Below the pieces are notes generated by a model, which was given only the letters and a program-made list of their open reading frames with translations, ran no database searches and had not been told where the DNA came from. Shown in pieces: positions 1 to 10,543 of a stretch of 64,000 nt of DNA (the stretch's first letter is position 1; every line of letters starts with the position of its first letter). Source of the DNA: Micromonospora pallida (lineage in GTDB: Bacteria; Actinomycetota; Actinomycetes; Mycobacteriales; Micromonosporaceae); assembly GCF_900090325.1 (NCBI RefSeq), contig NZ_FMHW01000002.1, positions 6,015,001 to 6,079,000 on the forward strand. The letters are read 5' to 3'. A program made the translations under genes and the position numbers.

Positions 1-30
1 CAACCCGCTGACAACTGAAACAGCACACCG

Positions 31-70
31 CTCACGGCGGCCGGACGGAGTCCGGCCGCCGTGAGCGTTT
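31..70. terminator. Strong hairpin terminator at left edge
   Basis: A perfect 16-bp inverted repeat (31-46 with 50-65) closes a 3-nt loop and is followed by cgttttcc. It ends transcription of a gene lying to the left of the window and precedes the GT87 gene. No coding sequence can be supported in bases 1-30. Confidence 0.85.
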
Positions 71-139
71 TCCGCCGGTCGGGACGACGCCCCGGATGAG
101 CGGGACGGGGAACCACCGGGTACGGCAGGATGCCTGGTT

Positions 140-1656
140 ATGAGCACGCAGGCGACCGCTGGCATCGACGACGCCGAGCGCAGCGACCATCCGTCCCGGT
201 CCGACGGGTTCGTCCGGGGCACATCCCAGCTCATCGGCGGGCCCCTCGGCGACCATGCGACCGCCCTGGACCGGCCCGCCGGCTCGGAGCGGCGCTTCTG
301 GACAGCGGTCCGGATCGTGCTCGCCCTGACCTGCCTCACCCTGGCCCTGCACTGGGTGCAGAAGTCGCCCTGCCAGGACGGCGCCTGGCAGAACAACATC
401 CAGTACACCCGGTTCTGCTACACCGACGTGCTCGCCCTCTACTACGCGGAGGGCCTGAACGAGGGCAAGGTCCCCTACCGGGACCACCCGGTCGAGTACC
501 CGGTACTGACCGGATACTTCATGGGGCGCTCGGCCTGCCGGTGCACGCCCTCGGCACGGACAACCCGAACATCAACCAGGGCATGTGGTTCTACAACCTG
601 AACGTGCTGGTGCTCGGCGCGCTCGCGGTCGTCACGGTCGCCGTCATCCTCGCGCTGCGCCGTCGACGACCGTGGGACGCCGCGCTCTTCGCACTCGCCC
701 CGGCCCTGCTGCTCACCGCCACCGTCAACTGGGACCTGCTCGCCATCGGCCTCGGCGCGTTGGGGCTGCTGGCCTGGGCCCGTACCCGGCCGGCCCTCGC
801 CGGTGTGCTGCTCGGCCTGGCCGGCGCGGCCAAGATGTGGCCGCTCTTCGTCCTTGGGCCGATCCTGGTGCTCGCCCTCCGGGCCGGCAAGATGCGCGCC
901 GCCCTCACCGCGCTCGGCACGGCGGTCCTGACCGTGGTCGCGGTGAACCTGCCGGCGGCCGTGCCGTACCGGGAGAACTGGGACCGCTTCTTCGAGCTGA
1001 ACAGCACCCGGCCCATCGACTGGGGCACGCTCTGGTACATCGGCCGGTACCTGGACGGGAAGATCAACCTGGGCAGCCCGACCGGACAGGGGCCGTTCGA
1101 GTGGTTGAACGTCAACATCCCCACCCTGAACTACCTCTCGTACGCCCTCTTCGCGCTGGCCTGCCTCGGGGTGGCCTGGCTGGCGCTGCTGGCTCCACGC
1201 CGACCCCGCCTGGCCCAGCTCGCCTTCCTGGTGGTGGCCGCCTTCCTGATCTTCAGCAAGGTCTGGTCCCAGCAGTTCGTGCTCTGGCTGCTGCCCCTGG
1301 CCGTGCTGGCCCGGCCCCGCTGGGGGGCGTTCCTGGCCTGGCAGGCCGCCGAGATCTGCTACTTCGCCGCCTTCTACGGTGAGCTGCTCGGCTCGGCGAC
1401 CAGCCGTCCGGTCTTCCCGGAGGGCGTCTTCGTGCTGGCCGCGACGCTCCGGCTGGCCACGGTGGTGCTGCTCTGCGTCCTGGTCGTCCGGGACGTACTG
1501 CACCCCGAGCGTGACCCGGTCCGGGCCACCTACCCGGACGACCCGGACGGCGGCCCGCTCGACGGGGCCCCGGACGCATCCTGGGCCGCGCGGTTACGGC
1601 GGTCGCTCGTCCAGCGAAAAAATTTTCCCACCACAACCAGTGATTACTCTCGATAA
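140..1656 (+). pseudogene. GT87/DUF2029-like membrane glycosyltransferase, frameshifted
   Basis: Polytopic membrane protein resembling GT-C glycosyltransferases of the GT87/DUF2029 type, which use polyprenyl-phosphate sugars outside the membrane. Reading starts at ATG 140 (MSTQATAGIDDAERS) and stays in that frame through YPVLTGYFMG. It then continues in the next frame as ALGLPVHALGTDNPNINQG to the stop at 1654. The shift falls in the G run at 523-526; one more G would restore a single protein of about 505 residues. At least eight hydrophobic segments follow, with conserved-looking LTATVNWD and KMWPLF stretches. In mycobacteria a comparable membrane gene (Rv0051) sits just before the rpsF operon, so the position fits. 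A sequencing error or recent mutation is as likely as true loss. Confidence 0.8.
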
Positions 1657-1760
1657 CCGAGAAGTGATGTTGCGTAACTGTGGTGGTCATCGATATGGTC
1701 CCCCGTGGCAAGGGTTGGTCAGCGCGCTGGCGAACCCCAACGGCTATCACGGGAGGAATC

Positions 1761-2102
1761 ATGATCAAGCGAACTCGCCTACTGGCGATCGCAGGTCTAC
1801 TGGCTGTGGGTGGTTTCGCCGCTCCGGGGATCGCGCAGGCAGCCGATCCCGCATGCATCTACAACACCTGCACCAGCCTCTACAGCGGCTGGGACGGGGC
1901 CAAGACCTACGACGGTGACTGCGACGGCAACGTCGGCTACGGCGAGCTGCACCGGGAGAGCGGCACCTACAGCCGATGGGACACCACGGGCTGCGGCACC
2001 ACCGCCTACAGCGGCACCAACCACTCCAACCTGGTGAACGACTACCGGGCCTGCCAGGATCTGAGCCTTCGCCCCGACATCTGCTCCCAGTGGGAGTGGT
2101 GA
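1761..2102 (+). CDS. Small secreted six-cysteine protein of unknown function
   Basis: 113 residues from ATG 1761, preceded by a clear GGGAGG site at 1751-1756. A start further upstream at 1680 would spoil the signal sequence. Residues 1-29 form a classical Sec signal peptide: MIKRTR, then a hydrophobic core, then a cut after AQA. The mature part of about 84 residues is rich in Gly, Tyr, Ser and Asp and holds six cysteines, enough for three disulfides. It ends in QWEW. I do not recognise the family. A strong terminator follows directly, so it is transcribed alone, probably at high level, just before an ABC transporter pair. A secreted structural, inhibitory or peptide-like factor is possible but unproven. 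Confidence 0.75.
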   Translation: MIKRTRLLAIAGLLAVGGFAAPGIAQAADPACIYNTCTSLYSGWDGAKTYDGDCDGNVGYGELHRESGTYSRWDTTGCGTTAYSGTNHSNLVNDYRACQDLSLRPDICSQWEW

Positions 2103-2119
2103 CCGGCAGTTGTCGATGA

Positions 2120-2155
2120 GTGTTCCCTCTGCCGTTGGCAGAGGGAACACCCTTT
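2120..2155 (+). terminator. Rho-independent terminator after the secreted protein gene
   Basis: A perfect 14-bp stem (2120-2133 with 2137-2150), loop gtt, then cc and five T. A real T tract is unusual in DNA this GC-rich. It separates the secreted-protein gene from the ABC transporter genes, although ABC translation starts only 20 nt later. Confidence 0.9.
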
Positions 2156-2174
2156 TTCTGAGGAGTTTCGGGGG

Positions 2175-2846
2175 ATGTCCTCAATTCTTACCGCCCGCGG
2201 CCTCCGGCTCGCCATGGGCAACCAGACGGTGCTGGACGAAGTCGACCTGACCGTCCAGGCCGGTGAGTCGGTCGCCGTCATCGGCCCGAGCGGCTCGGGC
2301 AAGACCACGCTGCTCTCCTGTCTCGCCGGGCTCGTCGAGCCAGACTCTGGCGAGGTGTCCGTGGCCGGCCAGCCGGTGACGTCGGTGCCCAAGAAGCGGC
2401 GGGCCGAAATCCGGCTCTCCGCCGTTGGCTTCGTCTACCAGTTCGGTGAGCTCCTTCCGGAACTCACGGTCCTGGAGAACGTCCTCCTGCCGGCGCTGCT
2501 GGCCGGGCGGCCCCGCGCCTCGGCGCGGGACCGGGCCACCACCCTGCTCGACCGCCTCGACCTCGCCGGGCTGGCCGACCGGTCCGCAGCGGTCCTCTCC
2601 GGTGGGGAACGACAGCGGACGGCAGTCGCCCGTGCGCTGATCAACGAGCCGGCTCTGCTGCTCGCCGACGAACCGACGGGGGCGCTCGACCCGGCGTACG
2701 TAGATTCGGTGGCCGATCTGCTCTTCTCCCTGCCGGTGGACTTCGGCTGTGCCCTGGTGCTGGTCACCCACAACACTGCCGTCGCCCGTCGCGCGAAACG
2801 TTGCCTCAGCCTGAGCGACGGCACGCTCACCGAAGTGGCGTGCTGA
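2175..2846 (+). CDS. ABC transporter ATP-binding protein (MacB/LolD-like)
   Basis: Cytoplasmic ATPase subunit of 223 residues, the normal size for this family. Walker A is GPSGSGKTT (about residues 39-47), the Q-loop lies near VYQFGELLPELT, the signature is LSGGERQRTAVARAL, Walker B is LLLADEPTGALD and the H-loop is LVTHN. The EPTGALD and ERQR details match the MacB/LolD/FtsE branch, whose partners are FtsX-fold permeases. The permease gene starts three bases after this stop, so the two form one transporter. AGGAG at 2161-2165 lies upstream of ATG 2175. MacB-like systems drive envelope mechanotransmission, peptide export or antibiotic resistance; the substrate here is unknown. The neighbouring secreted cysteine-rich protein is an obvious but untested candidate. 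Confidence 0.92.
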   Translation: MSSILTARGLRLAMGNQTVLDEVDLTVQAGESVAVIGPSGSGKTTLLSCLAGLVEPDSGEVSVAGQPVTSVPKKRRAEIRLSAVGFVYQFGELLPELTVLENVLLPALLAGRPRASARDRATTLLDRLDLAGLADRSAAVLSGGERQRTAVARALINEPALLLADEPTGALDPAYVDSVADLLFSLPVDFGCALVLVTHNTAVARRAKRCLSLSDGTLTEVAC

Positions 2847-2848
2847 CC

Positions 2849-5023
2849 ATGGTCACGCGTACCGGAATTCTGATCGCTCTCGGCCACCGGGTCGGCCGAC
2901 GAGACGGCTGGCGCGGCGGCGTGCATCGGATCGGCCTGTTTCTCAGCGCGACCGCGCTGGTCCTCGTCACCTGGTTGATCGTCGGCATCGACGCCCTGCA
3001 GGAACGCGGTGAGGAACGGGTCGCCGGGCGGGCCCCGGTGTTCACCACGGACAGCACGGCGGCCACGGCCCGCTGGGTCGAGCGGCCCGACACCGTCGAC
3101 ACATATCAGTACCTGGTGCTCTACGTCGCGCCGATCCAGCCGGAAGCACCGCCACCACCGGGCCTGCCCCGCTGGCCCGAGCGCGGAGAGGCGTTTCTCT
3201 CCCCCGGGCTGCTGCGGCTGGACCCCTCCGGGGCGGTCGCGAACCGGTACGGGACGTTCGGTGGGGAGATTGCTCCGTCGGGTCTACGCAGCCCGAACGA
3301 ACTGCTCGTGTACGCCCGACCCGCACTTACCGACGCTCTCGGGAACGTCGAGCGACGTACCACCCTGGTCAGCGGCTTCGGAGCTGACGGAGCACGGTCG
3401 CGCACCGTGCTGCCGGGCGGCCGACCCGTCTCCGACGCATACCTACTGTTGGTCTTCTTTGGGATCCTGCCGCTCGTGGCGCTGATTCTGGTGGCGGGAA
3501 CGGGCGCGGCGGAGGGACGCGACCGTCGGGTGGCAACTCTGGATGTCCTCGGTGCCGGCCGGCGGGCGCGGGCCATGGTGATCCTTGGCGAGGCACTCCT
3601 GTCGACCCTCGCCGGCGTGCTGGTCGGAGGCGCGCTCGCTCTGACCACCACCGTGGTCGACCTACGCCTGCCGGCCACCGGGTACGTGATAGCCGCCGAC
3701 GACTTGGCGACGAGGCGGGGCTGGTTACCCGCGTTGGCACTGGCCAGTCTGCTGGTTGTGGTGTCGCTGTCGGCGATCGCTGCGAGCCTGCGCCCGGTAG
3801 GCACCCCTGCCACCAGCCAGAGACTGCGGCGTGGGCGGGTCGATGTCCGCCGTCCGATCTTCGTCTCGGTGTTCCTGGTGGGCCTGCTCCTCGCGGTGTA
3901 TGGCAGCACGGTCCGTGGTGACTGGGGACGGTGGGCGTACACCCTCGGCCTGCTGGCGACACTCGCCGGCACGCCTGCGGTAGCCACCCGCGTCGCCACC
4001 ATGCTGGGCAACCGTATCGCCGGGCTCGGCGACAGCCGGGGGTGGCCGTCTGCGCTCGTCGGTGGTCGTTGGCTGGCGGCCCGACCGGGAACCCTCGCCA
4101 GGGTCACGGCCGCCGTCCTGATCGGCTTCGGTCTGCTGGTGCAGGCACAGATCCTCACCACCCAGCTCACCGGCGTGGAGCGGGCCGCACAGGCACAGGC
4201 CGGCCGGATGGACGACAGTGCCGTCCTGGTCAGAAGCACTGGTGGGATCGAGGACGGCGGAAGGTTGCGCAACGCGTTTGGTCCGCAGCGAGTCGTCGAG
4301 GGCTGGGCGACGCACGACGGCCGGTTCGTTGCTGTGGGGGACTGCGTGGCCCTCGCACAGCTCACCCAGGATGGCCGGTGCGGGTTAACGACAACGTCCA
4401 CCGAAGGGTCACCGCTGACCGCAGCGGGGGCCGTCCTAGCGCATGGAACAGCGGTTTCGCCGGGGTCGCTCTTCCTTTCCACTGTCAGACCCGAGGGGGA
4501 ACTGCAGGGCTTCTTCGTCTTGAATCCGTCTGGTCGGGCGGGCGTGGAGGAAATCAAGCGTGTGGCACAGGCCACGACGGGGATGCCAATCGTACGGACC
4601 CCGGCGGAGGGCATCCTGGGCGGTCTGGCCAGCCGCGCTCGGCTCTCCTGGTGGATCTACGACTTCGGCCTGCTGGCTCTGCTGCTTCTCGCCGCAGCGG
4701 CCGGGTTGGGTGCCGCTGGCTCCTTCGTCAACCAGGCGCACGGTGTCGGGGCCCTCGCCTCGTACACCGGGCGCTACAACTTCCTGGTCCGGGTGACCTG
4801 GTGGAATCTGACGCTGCCAACGGTTGTGGTGGGGATACTCGCCGCAGTCACCGCAGCCGTACTGGGTGGTCTGTTGATCCGCCTCGGGGGGTCCGGTTCG
4901 TTCGCCGCCGGACTGCTTCTCGCAGCGGTGCTCCTGGTTACGTCGGCGGGGATTGGCGCCGGCCTGATTGCTGCTGCCGTGGCCGTTGGGTCGGCCCGGC
5001 GGTGGCGGCCCACGGGTGACTGA
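2849..5023 (+). CDS. FtsX-like ABC transporter permease
   Basis: Membrane subunit of 724 residues from ATG 2849, placed two bases after the ATPase stop; this implies translational coupling. Upstream in-frame codons lie inside the ATPase gene, so this start is preferred. After one N-terminal transmembrane helix (ATALVLVTWLIVGI) comes an extracellular region of about 150 residues. A block of helices (LLVFFGILPLVALILVAGTG onward) follows, then a second soluble region near residues 430-590 and a final set of helices. This double-block layout is typical of FtsX/MacB-like permeases of actinobacteria. It should form a dimer or pseudo-dimer with the upstream ATPase. Whether it exports a molecule or transmits force is not visible in the sequence. 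Confidence 0.88.
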   Translation: MVTRTGILIALGHRVGRRDGWRGGVHRIGLFLSATALVLVTWLIVGIDALQERGEERVAGRAPVFTTDSTAATARWVERPDTVDTYQYLVLYVAPIQPEAPPPPGLPRWPERGEAFLSPGLLRLDPSGAVANRYGTFGGEIAPSGLRSPNELLVYARPALTDALGNVERRTTLVSGFGADGARSRTVLPGGRPVSDAYLLLVFFGILPLVALILVAGTGAAEGRDRRVATLDVLGAGRRARAMVILGEALLSTLAGVLVGGALALTTTVVDLRLPATGYVIAADDLATRRGWLPALALASLLVVVSLSAIAASLRPVGTPATSQRLRRGRVDVRRPIFVSVFLVGLLLAVYGSTVRGDWGRWAYTLGLLATLAGTPAVATRVATMLGNRIAGLGDSRGWPSALVGGRWLAARPGTLARVTAAVLIGFGLLVQAQILTTQLTGVERAAQAQAGRMDDSAVLVRSTGGIEDGGRLRNAFGPQRVVEGWATHDGRFVAVGDCVALAQLTQDGRCGLTTTSTEGSPLTAAGAVLAHGTAVSPGSLFLSTVRPEGELQGFFVLNPSGRAGVEEIKRVAQATTGMPIVRTPAEGILGGLASRARLSWWIYDFGLLALLLLAAAAGLGAAGSFVNQAHGVGALASYTGRYNFLVRVTWWNLTLPTVVVGILAAVTAAVLGGLLIRLGGSGSFAAGLLLAAVLLVTSAGIGAGLIAAAVAVGSARRWRPTGD

Positions 5024-5059
5024 TCTGAGCGACAGCCCGGGTCAGTCACCCGCCCAACC

Positions 5060-7389
<2,330 letters not shown>

Positions 7390-7393
<4 letters not shown>

Positions 7394-8175
7394 GCCTTCG
7401 TACCGCCGAGATGTTCCCGCAGGAAGGTGATGTCGGCGCCCTGCCCGTCGACGCCGCCCGGAGTCTCCACGATGACCGGTGCGTCGGCTGCCCGAATGAT
7501 CGCCACCAGCAACTCCGGGTCGATGGTGCCGCCGGTCAGGTTGTCGTGCCGGTCCCGGCCGGAGTCGAAGGCGTCCTTCGAGTTGTTGGCGTGGATCAGG
7601 TCGATCCGGCCGGTGACCGCCTTGACCCGGTCCACCAGGTCGAGCAGTTCCTCGCCACCGGCATGGGCGTGGCAGGTGTCCAGGCAGAACCCGACGTCGT
7701 ACTCGCCCACCGCGTCCCAGAGTCGGGCCAACGCGTCCAACCGCCGGGCACAGGCGTTCTCCCCGCCGGCGGTGTTCTCGATCAGGACCGGGACGCCGAA
7801 CCCGCCGTGCTCGGCGGCGTACGCGAAGGTCTTACGCCAGTTGTCGAAGCCGATGGCCAGGTCGTCGCCCGCGTTGACGTGGCCACCGTGCACGATCAGC
7901 CCCTTCGCGCCAATCTCGACGGCGCCGGCCGCGTGCCCGAGCAGCAGTTTCCGGCTCGGGATCCGAATCCGGTTGTTGGTCGTGGCGACGTTGACGACGT
8001 ACGGCGCGTGGACGAAGAGGTCGACCTCTGCGGCACGCAGGCGGTCGGCGTCCTCCCTCGGCTTGGGTGCCTTCCACCCCTGCGGGTCGGAGAGGAAGAA
8101 CTGCACGGCGTCGGCGGCTCGGGACGCCGCCTCCGCGAGCGGGTCGGCCGAGTCGACGTGGGCTCCGATACGCAT
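7390..8175 (-). CDS. nfo: Endonuclease IV (AP endonuclease)
   Basis: Cleaves DNA 5' of abasic sites in base excision repair, using a tri-zinc centre in a TIM barrel. 261 residues from ATG 8175 (MRIGAHVDSADPL); the long in-frame extension upstream lacks family similarity. Metal ligands typical of the family are visible: HVDS near the start, VHGGH, LIENTAG, FCLDTCHAHAGG, LIHANNSKD, and VIVETPG near the end. TAGGCT at 8188-8183 (minus strand) lies 7 nt before the start with no Shine-Dalgarno site, indicating a leaderless message. It is the first gene of a two-gene unit with the membrane protein. Confidence 0.93.
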
Positions 8176-8182
8176 GCAGGCG

Positions 8183-8188
8183 AGCCTA
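8183..8188 (-). promoter_or_regulatory. Leaderless -10 element for nfo
   Basis: On the minus strand the hexamer is TAGGCT, matching TANNNT, 7 nt before the ATG at 8175. No Shine-Dalgarno sequence is present in the gap. Confidence 0.55.
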
Positions 8189-8429
8189 CGTGGCGGTCGT
8201 CGCCGTCGGGTGTCGGCAAGGGGGCGTTGTCGCGCTGGTTCCCCGGCCGTCCCGGGGCCGGACCGGGTCGCGTTACCCCGCCCCAAAGTGGTCGTTGACC
8301 TGGTGAGAGTCGATGAACCGCCGACGGGGCAGCGGGCAGCGGGCCGGGGCGCCCTCCGTCACGTGACCCGCCGGGATGGCGGGACCACCCGGCTTCGGAG
8401 CCACTGGACCCGGCTCGGCAATAAGGGCA

Positions 8430-8485
8430 TTTACCTCAACAGGTGACAGGAACTGATGTAACGTCAGGTAACAACACGATATAGC
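8430..8485 (+). promoter_or_regulatory. Candidate promoter/operator before the structured RNA
   Basis: This AT-richer stretch inside a 634-base gap (8176-8809) holds the inverted pair ttacct (8430-8435) and aggtaa (8465-8470), and a possible -10 tatagc at 8480-8485 just before the first arm of the RNA hairpin below. The rest of the gap, 8189-8429, shows nothing I recognise. Confidence 0.35.
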
Positions 8486-8486
8486 T

Positions 8487-8630
8487 CCGCGGGGCGCTCC
8501 CAGTCCAACCTCGTCGGTGTGGTCGTTCCTCCCCAGGTCCCACCCAAGGAATGCGGACGGAGCGCCCCGCGGCCCGGTGAACCAGGGCCCTCTCCCGTCG
8601 TGTGCGACGAGCGGGAGAGGGCCCTGGTTC
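8487..8630 (+). ncRNA. Candidate structured small RNA with terminator
   Basis: Two nested structures occupy non-coding sequence. First, 8487-8500 pairs perfectly with 8559-8572 (14 bp), extended by gtcc/ggac (8503-8506 with 8555-8558). It encloses a small ttcct/aggaa stem with a C-rich loop. Second, 8579-8597 pairs perfectly with 8612-8630 (19 bp), a very strong terminator-like hairpin. A possible -10 lies at 8480-8485. The layout resembles actinobacterial small RNAs with C-rich loops, but I do not see the six-cytosine loops that define the 6C RNA family. An attenuator-like leader for rpsF is the main alternative. Confidence 0.4.
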
Positions 8631-8692
8631 CGTTCCCGGGTCCGCGCCACGCGGCCGGTCCGGGCGTCGCCGGCATGATCGTCGGGACCGGG

Positions 8693-8781
8693 TATCCTTG
8701 CCCGGTTGCCCGCAGCCGGCTGGGTTCCCTCAGACCGGACCGGGCACGACGCACGACCTCCTGCCACGGAAGGACCGTGGC
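8693..8781 (+). promoter_or_regulatory. Candidate rpsF promoter and leader hairpin
   Basis: TATCCT at 8693-8698 fits the TANNNT -10 consensus and would give a leader of about 100 nt. Just before the Shine-Dalgarno site a hairpin (8763-8769 with 8775-8781, loop aagga) could serve S6:S18 autoregulation known for rpsF leaders. This is an inference from position and shape only. Confidence 0.35.
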
Positions 8782-8809
8782 CGCCTAGCCCACAGGAGGT
8801 GAGCACGTC

Positions 8810-9100
8810 TTGCGTCACTACGAAGTCATGGTGATCCTCGACCCCAGCCTCGAGGAACGCACCGTCGCCCCGTCGCTCGACACGTACCTGAACGTGATCC
8901 GGACCGCGGGTGGCTCGGTGGAGAAGACCGACGTGTGGGGCCGCCGGCGCCTCGCGTACGAGATCAACAAAAAGACCGAGGGCATCTACGCCGTCGTCGA
9001 CCTGCAGGCGACGCCTGCCGCGGTGGCCGAGCTGGACCGTCAGCTGCGGCTCAACGAGTCCGTGCTGCGCACCAAGGTCATCCGGCCGGAGATGCGCTAA
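8810..9100 (+). CDS. rpsF: 30S ribosomal protein S6
   Basis: 96 residues, full length. It binds S18 and 16S rRNA in the platform of the small subunit. The start is TTG at 8810, giving the conserved opening (M)[16 protein letters not shown]; no in-frame ATG or GTG lies at this point. GGAGGTG (8795-8801) is well spaced upstream. Further family features are the [12 protein letters not shown] and [11 protein letters not shown] segments. It opens the rpsF-ssb-rpsR-rplI operon, an order conserved through actinobacteria, where dnaB follows shortly after. Confidence 0.97.
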   Translation: MRHYEVMVILDPSLEERTVAPSLDTYLNVIRTAGGSVEKTDVWGRRRLAYEINKKTEGIYAVVDLQATPAAVAELDRQLRLNESVLRTKVIRPEMR

Positions 9101-9198
9101 GCATTCAGCCCCGGTTCGCCCGGATCGAACTCGTCGGCTCTCTGTCATACGGCTCTGTGAGCCTGTACGGGAACTGACGAGTGTGCGAGGAGAAGGTC

Positions 9199-9714
9199 AT
9201 GGCAGGAGACACCACCATCACGGTCATCGGCAACCTGACCGATGACCCTGAGCTGCGTTTCACCCCCTCCGGCGCGGCGGTCGCCAAGTTCCGGGTCGCT
9301 TCGACGCCCCGGTTCCTGGAGAAGGCCTCCGGCGAGTGGAAGGACGGCGAGCCGTTGTTCCTCTCGTGCACCGTCTGGCGGCAGGTCGCCGAGCACGTCG
9401 CCGAGTCGCTCCAGCGGGGCAGTCGGGTGATCGTGTCCGGCCGGCTGCGGCAGCGGACGTACGAGACCCGTGAGGGCGAGAAGCGCACCGTCATCGAGCT
9501 GGAGGTCGACGAGATCGGCCCGTCGCTGCGCTACGCCACGGCGAAGGTGCAGAAGATGTCCCGCTCCGGTGGCGGTGGCGGCGGCTTCGGCGGCGGTGGT
9601 GGTGGTGGCCAGGGTGGCGGCGGAGGCAACTTCGACGACCCCTGGGCCTCGGCTGCCCCGGCCCCCTCCCGCGGCGGTTCGGGCGGCAACTTCGACGAGG
9701 AGCCCCCGTTCTAA
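9199..9714 (+). CDS. ssb: Single-stranded DNA-binding protein
   Basis: 171 residues. The N-terminal OB-fold (about residues 1-110) binds single-stranded DNA as a tetramer: [20 protein letters not shown], then [21 protein letters not shown] glycine-rich disordered linker follows, with long runs of Gly (about 117-140), and an acidic tip NFDEEPPF that recruits repair and replication proteins. ATG 9199 is chosen over GTG 9181 because AGGAGAAGG sits directly before it and homologs start at MAGDT. It lies between rpsF and rpsR, the usual place for the essential SsbA of actinobacteria. Confidence 0.96.
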   Translation: MAGDTTITVIGNLTDDPELRFTPSGAAVAKFRVASTPRFLEKASGEWKDGEPLFLSCTVWRQVAEHVAESLQRGSRVIVSGRLRQRTYETREGEKRTVIELEVDEIGPSLRYATAKVQKMSRSGGGGGGFGGGGGGGQGGGGGNFDDPWASAAPAPSRGGSGGNFDEEPPF

Positions 9715-9755
9715 TGGCGCCGAGCGCCCGCGATCGCAAACCAGGAGCACGAGCA

Positions 9756-9995
9756 ATGGCCAAGGCTGCGGCACTGCGCAAGCCGAAGAAGAAGGTGAAC
9801 CCGCTCGACAAGGACGGGATCACCTATATCGACTACAAGGACACCGCGCTGCTGCGGAAGTTCATCTCCGACCGCGGCAAGATCCGCGCTCGGCGGGTGA
9901 CCGGCGTCACCTCGCAGCAGCAGCGCCAGATCGCCCGTGCGGTCAAGAACGCCCGTGAGATGGCGCTCCTGCCGTACACGGCCACCACCCGCTGA
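9756..9995 (+). CDS. rpsR: 30S ribosomal protein S18
   Basis: 79 residues from ATG 9756 ([21 protein letters not shown]), preceded by CAGGAG. It binds S6 in the small subunit platform. The family core [19 protein letters not shown] and the [20 protein letters not shown] helix are present. A longer reading from 9714 would overlap the ssb stop and adds no family sequence. No N-terminal cysteine zinc motif is seen, so this is the zinc-independent (C-) type. Confidence 0.96.
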   Translation: MAKAAALRKPKKKVNPLDKDGITYIDYKDTALLRKFISDRGKIRARRVTGVTSQQQRQIARAVKNAREMALLPYTATTR

Positions 9996-10009
9996 GAGGA
10001 GGCACCGAA

Positions 10010-10459
10010 ATGAAGATCATCCTGACTCAGGAAGTGTCCGGTCTCGGTGCCCCGGGCGACATCATCGAGGTCAAGGACGGCTACGGCCGGAACTACCTGC
10101 TCCCGCAGGGCTTCGCGATCGCCTGGACCAAGGGTGCGGAGAAGCAGGTCACGGTCATCAAGCGGGCCCGCTCGGCCCGCGAGATCCGCGACCTCGGCCA
10201 CGCCAACGAGGTGAAGCAGCAGCTCGAGGGCCTGAAGGTCAACCTGAAGGCCCGCGCCGGTGACGGCGGCCGCCTCTTCGGCTCGGTCACCCCGGCCGAG
10301 ATCGTCGACGCCGTCAAGGCGGCCGGCGGCCCGGCCCTCGACCGGCGTCGGCTGGAACTGCCGGGCCACATCAAGTCGCTCGGCTCGTACCCGGTGCGGA
10401 TCAAGCTGCACCCCGAGGTCACGGCCAAGTTCGACCTGAACGTGACCCAGAGCAAGTAA
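10010..10459 (+). CDS. rplI: 50S ribosomal protein L9
   Basis: 149 residues, full length. It binds 23S rRNA at the base of the L1 stalk. The N-terminal domain [19 protein letters not shown] and [13 protein letters not shown] motif, the connecting charged helix, and the C-terminal domain ([14 protein letters not shown], ending LNVTQSK) are all present. GAGAGGAGG precedes ATG 10010. It is the last gene of the operon; a strong terminator follows its stop. Confidence 0.97.
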   Translation: MKIILTQEVSGLGAPGDIIEVKDGYGRNYLLPQGFAIAWTKGAEKQVTVIKRARSAREIRDLGHANEVKQQLEGLKVNLKARAGDGGRLFGSVTPAEIVDAVKAAGGPALDRRRLELPGHIKSLGSYPVRIKLHPEVTAKFDLNVTQSK

Positions 10460-10474
10460 CCACGGCACCAACGC

Positions 10475-10508
10475 CGAGGGGCCCGCACCGACAGGTGCGG
10501 GCCCCTCG
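10475..10508 (+). terminator. Terminator of the rpsF-rplI operon
   Basis: A perfect 14-bp stem (10475-10488 with 10495-10508) with a 6-nt loop begins 15 bases after the rplI stop. It also lies just past the end of the opposite-strand gene and may act in both directions. Confidence 0.85.
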
Positions 10509-10543
10509 CCGCATCCGGACCACGTGCCCCGACGGCGGTCGGA

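Noticed and set aside
8464..8754. 96-residue minus-strand ORF in the rpsF upstream gap
   Set aside because: Composition is not protein-like and it coincides with strong RNA inverted repeats.
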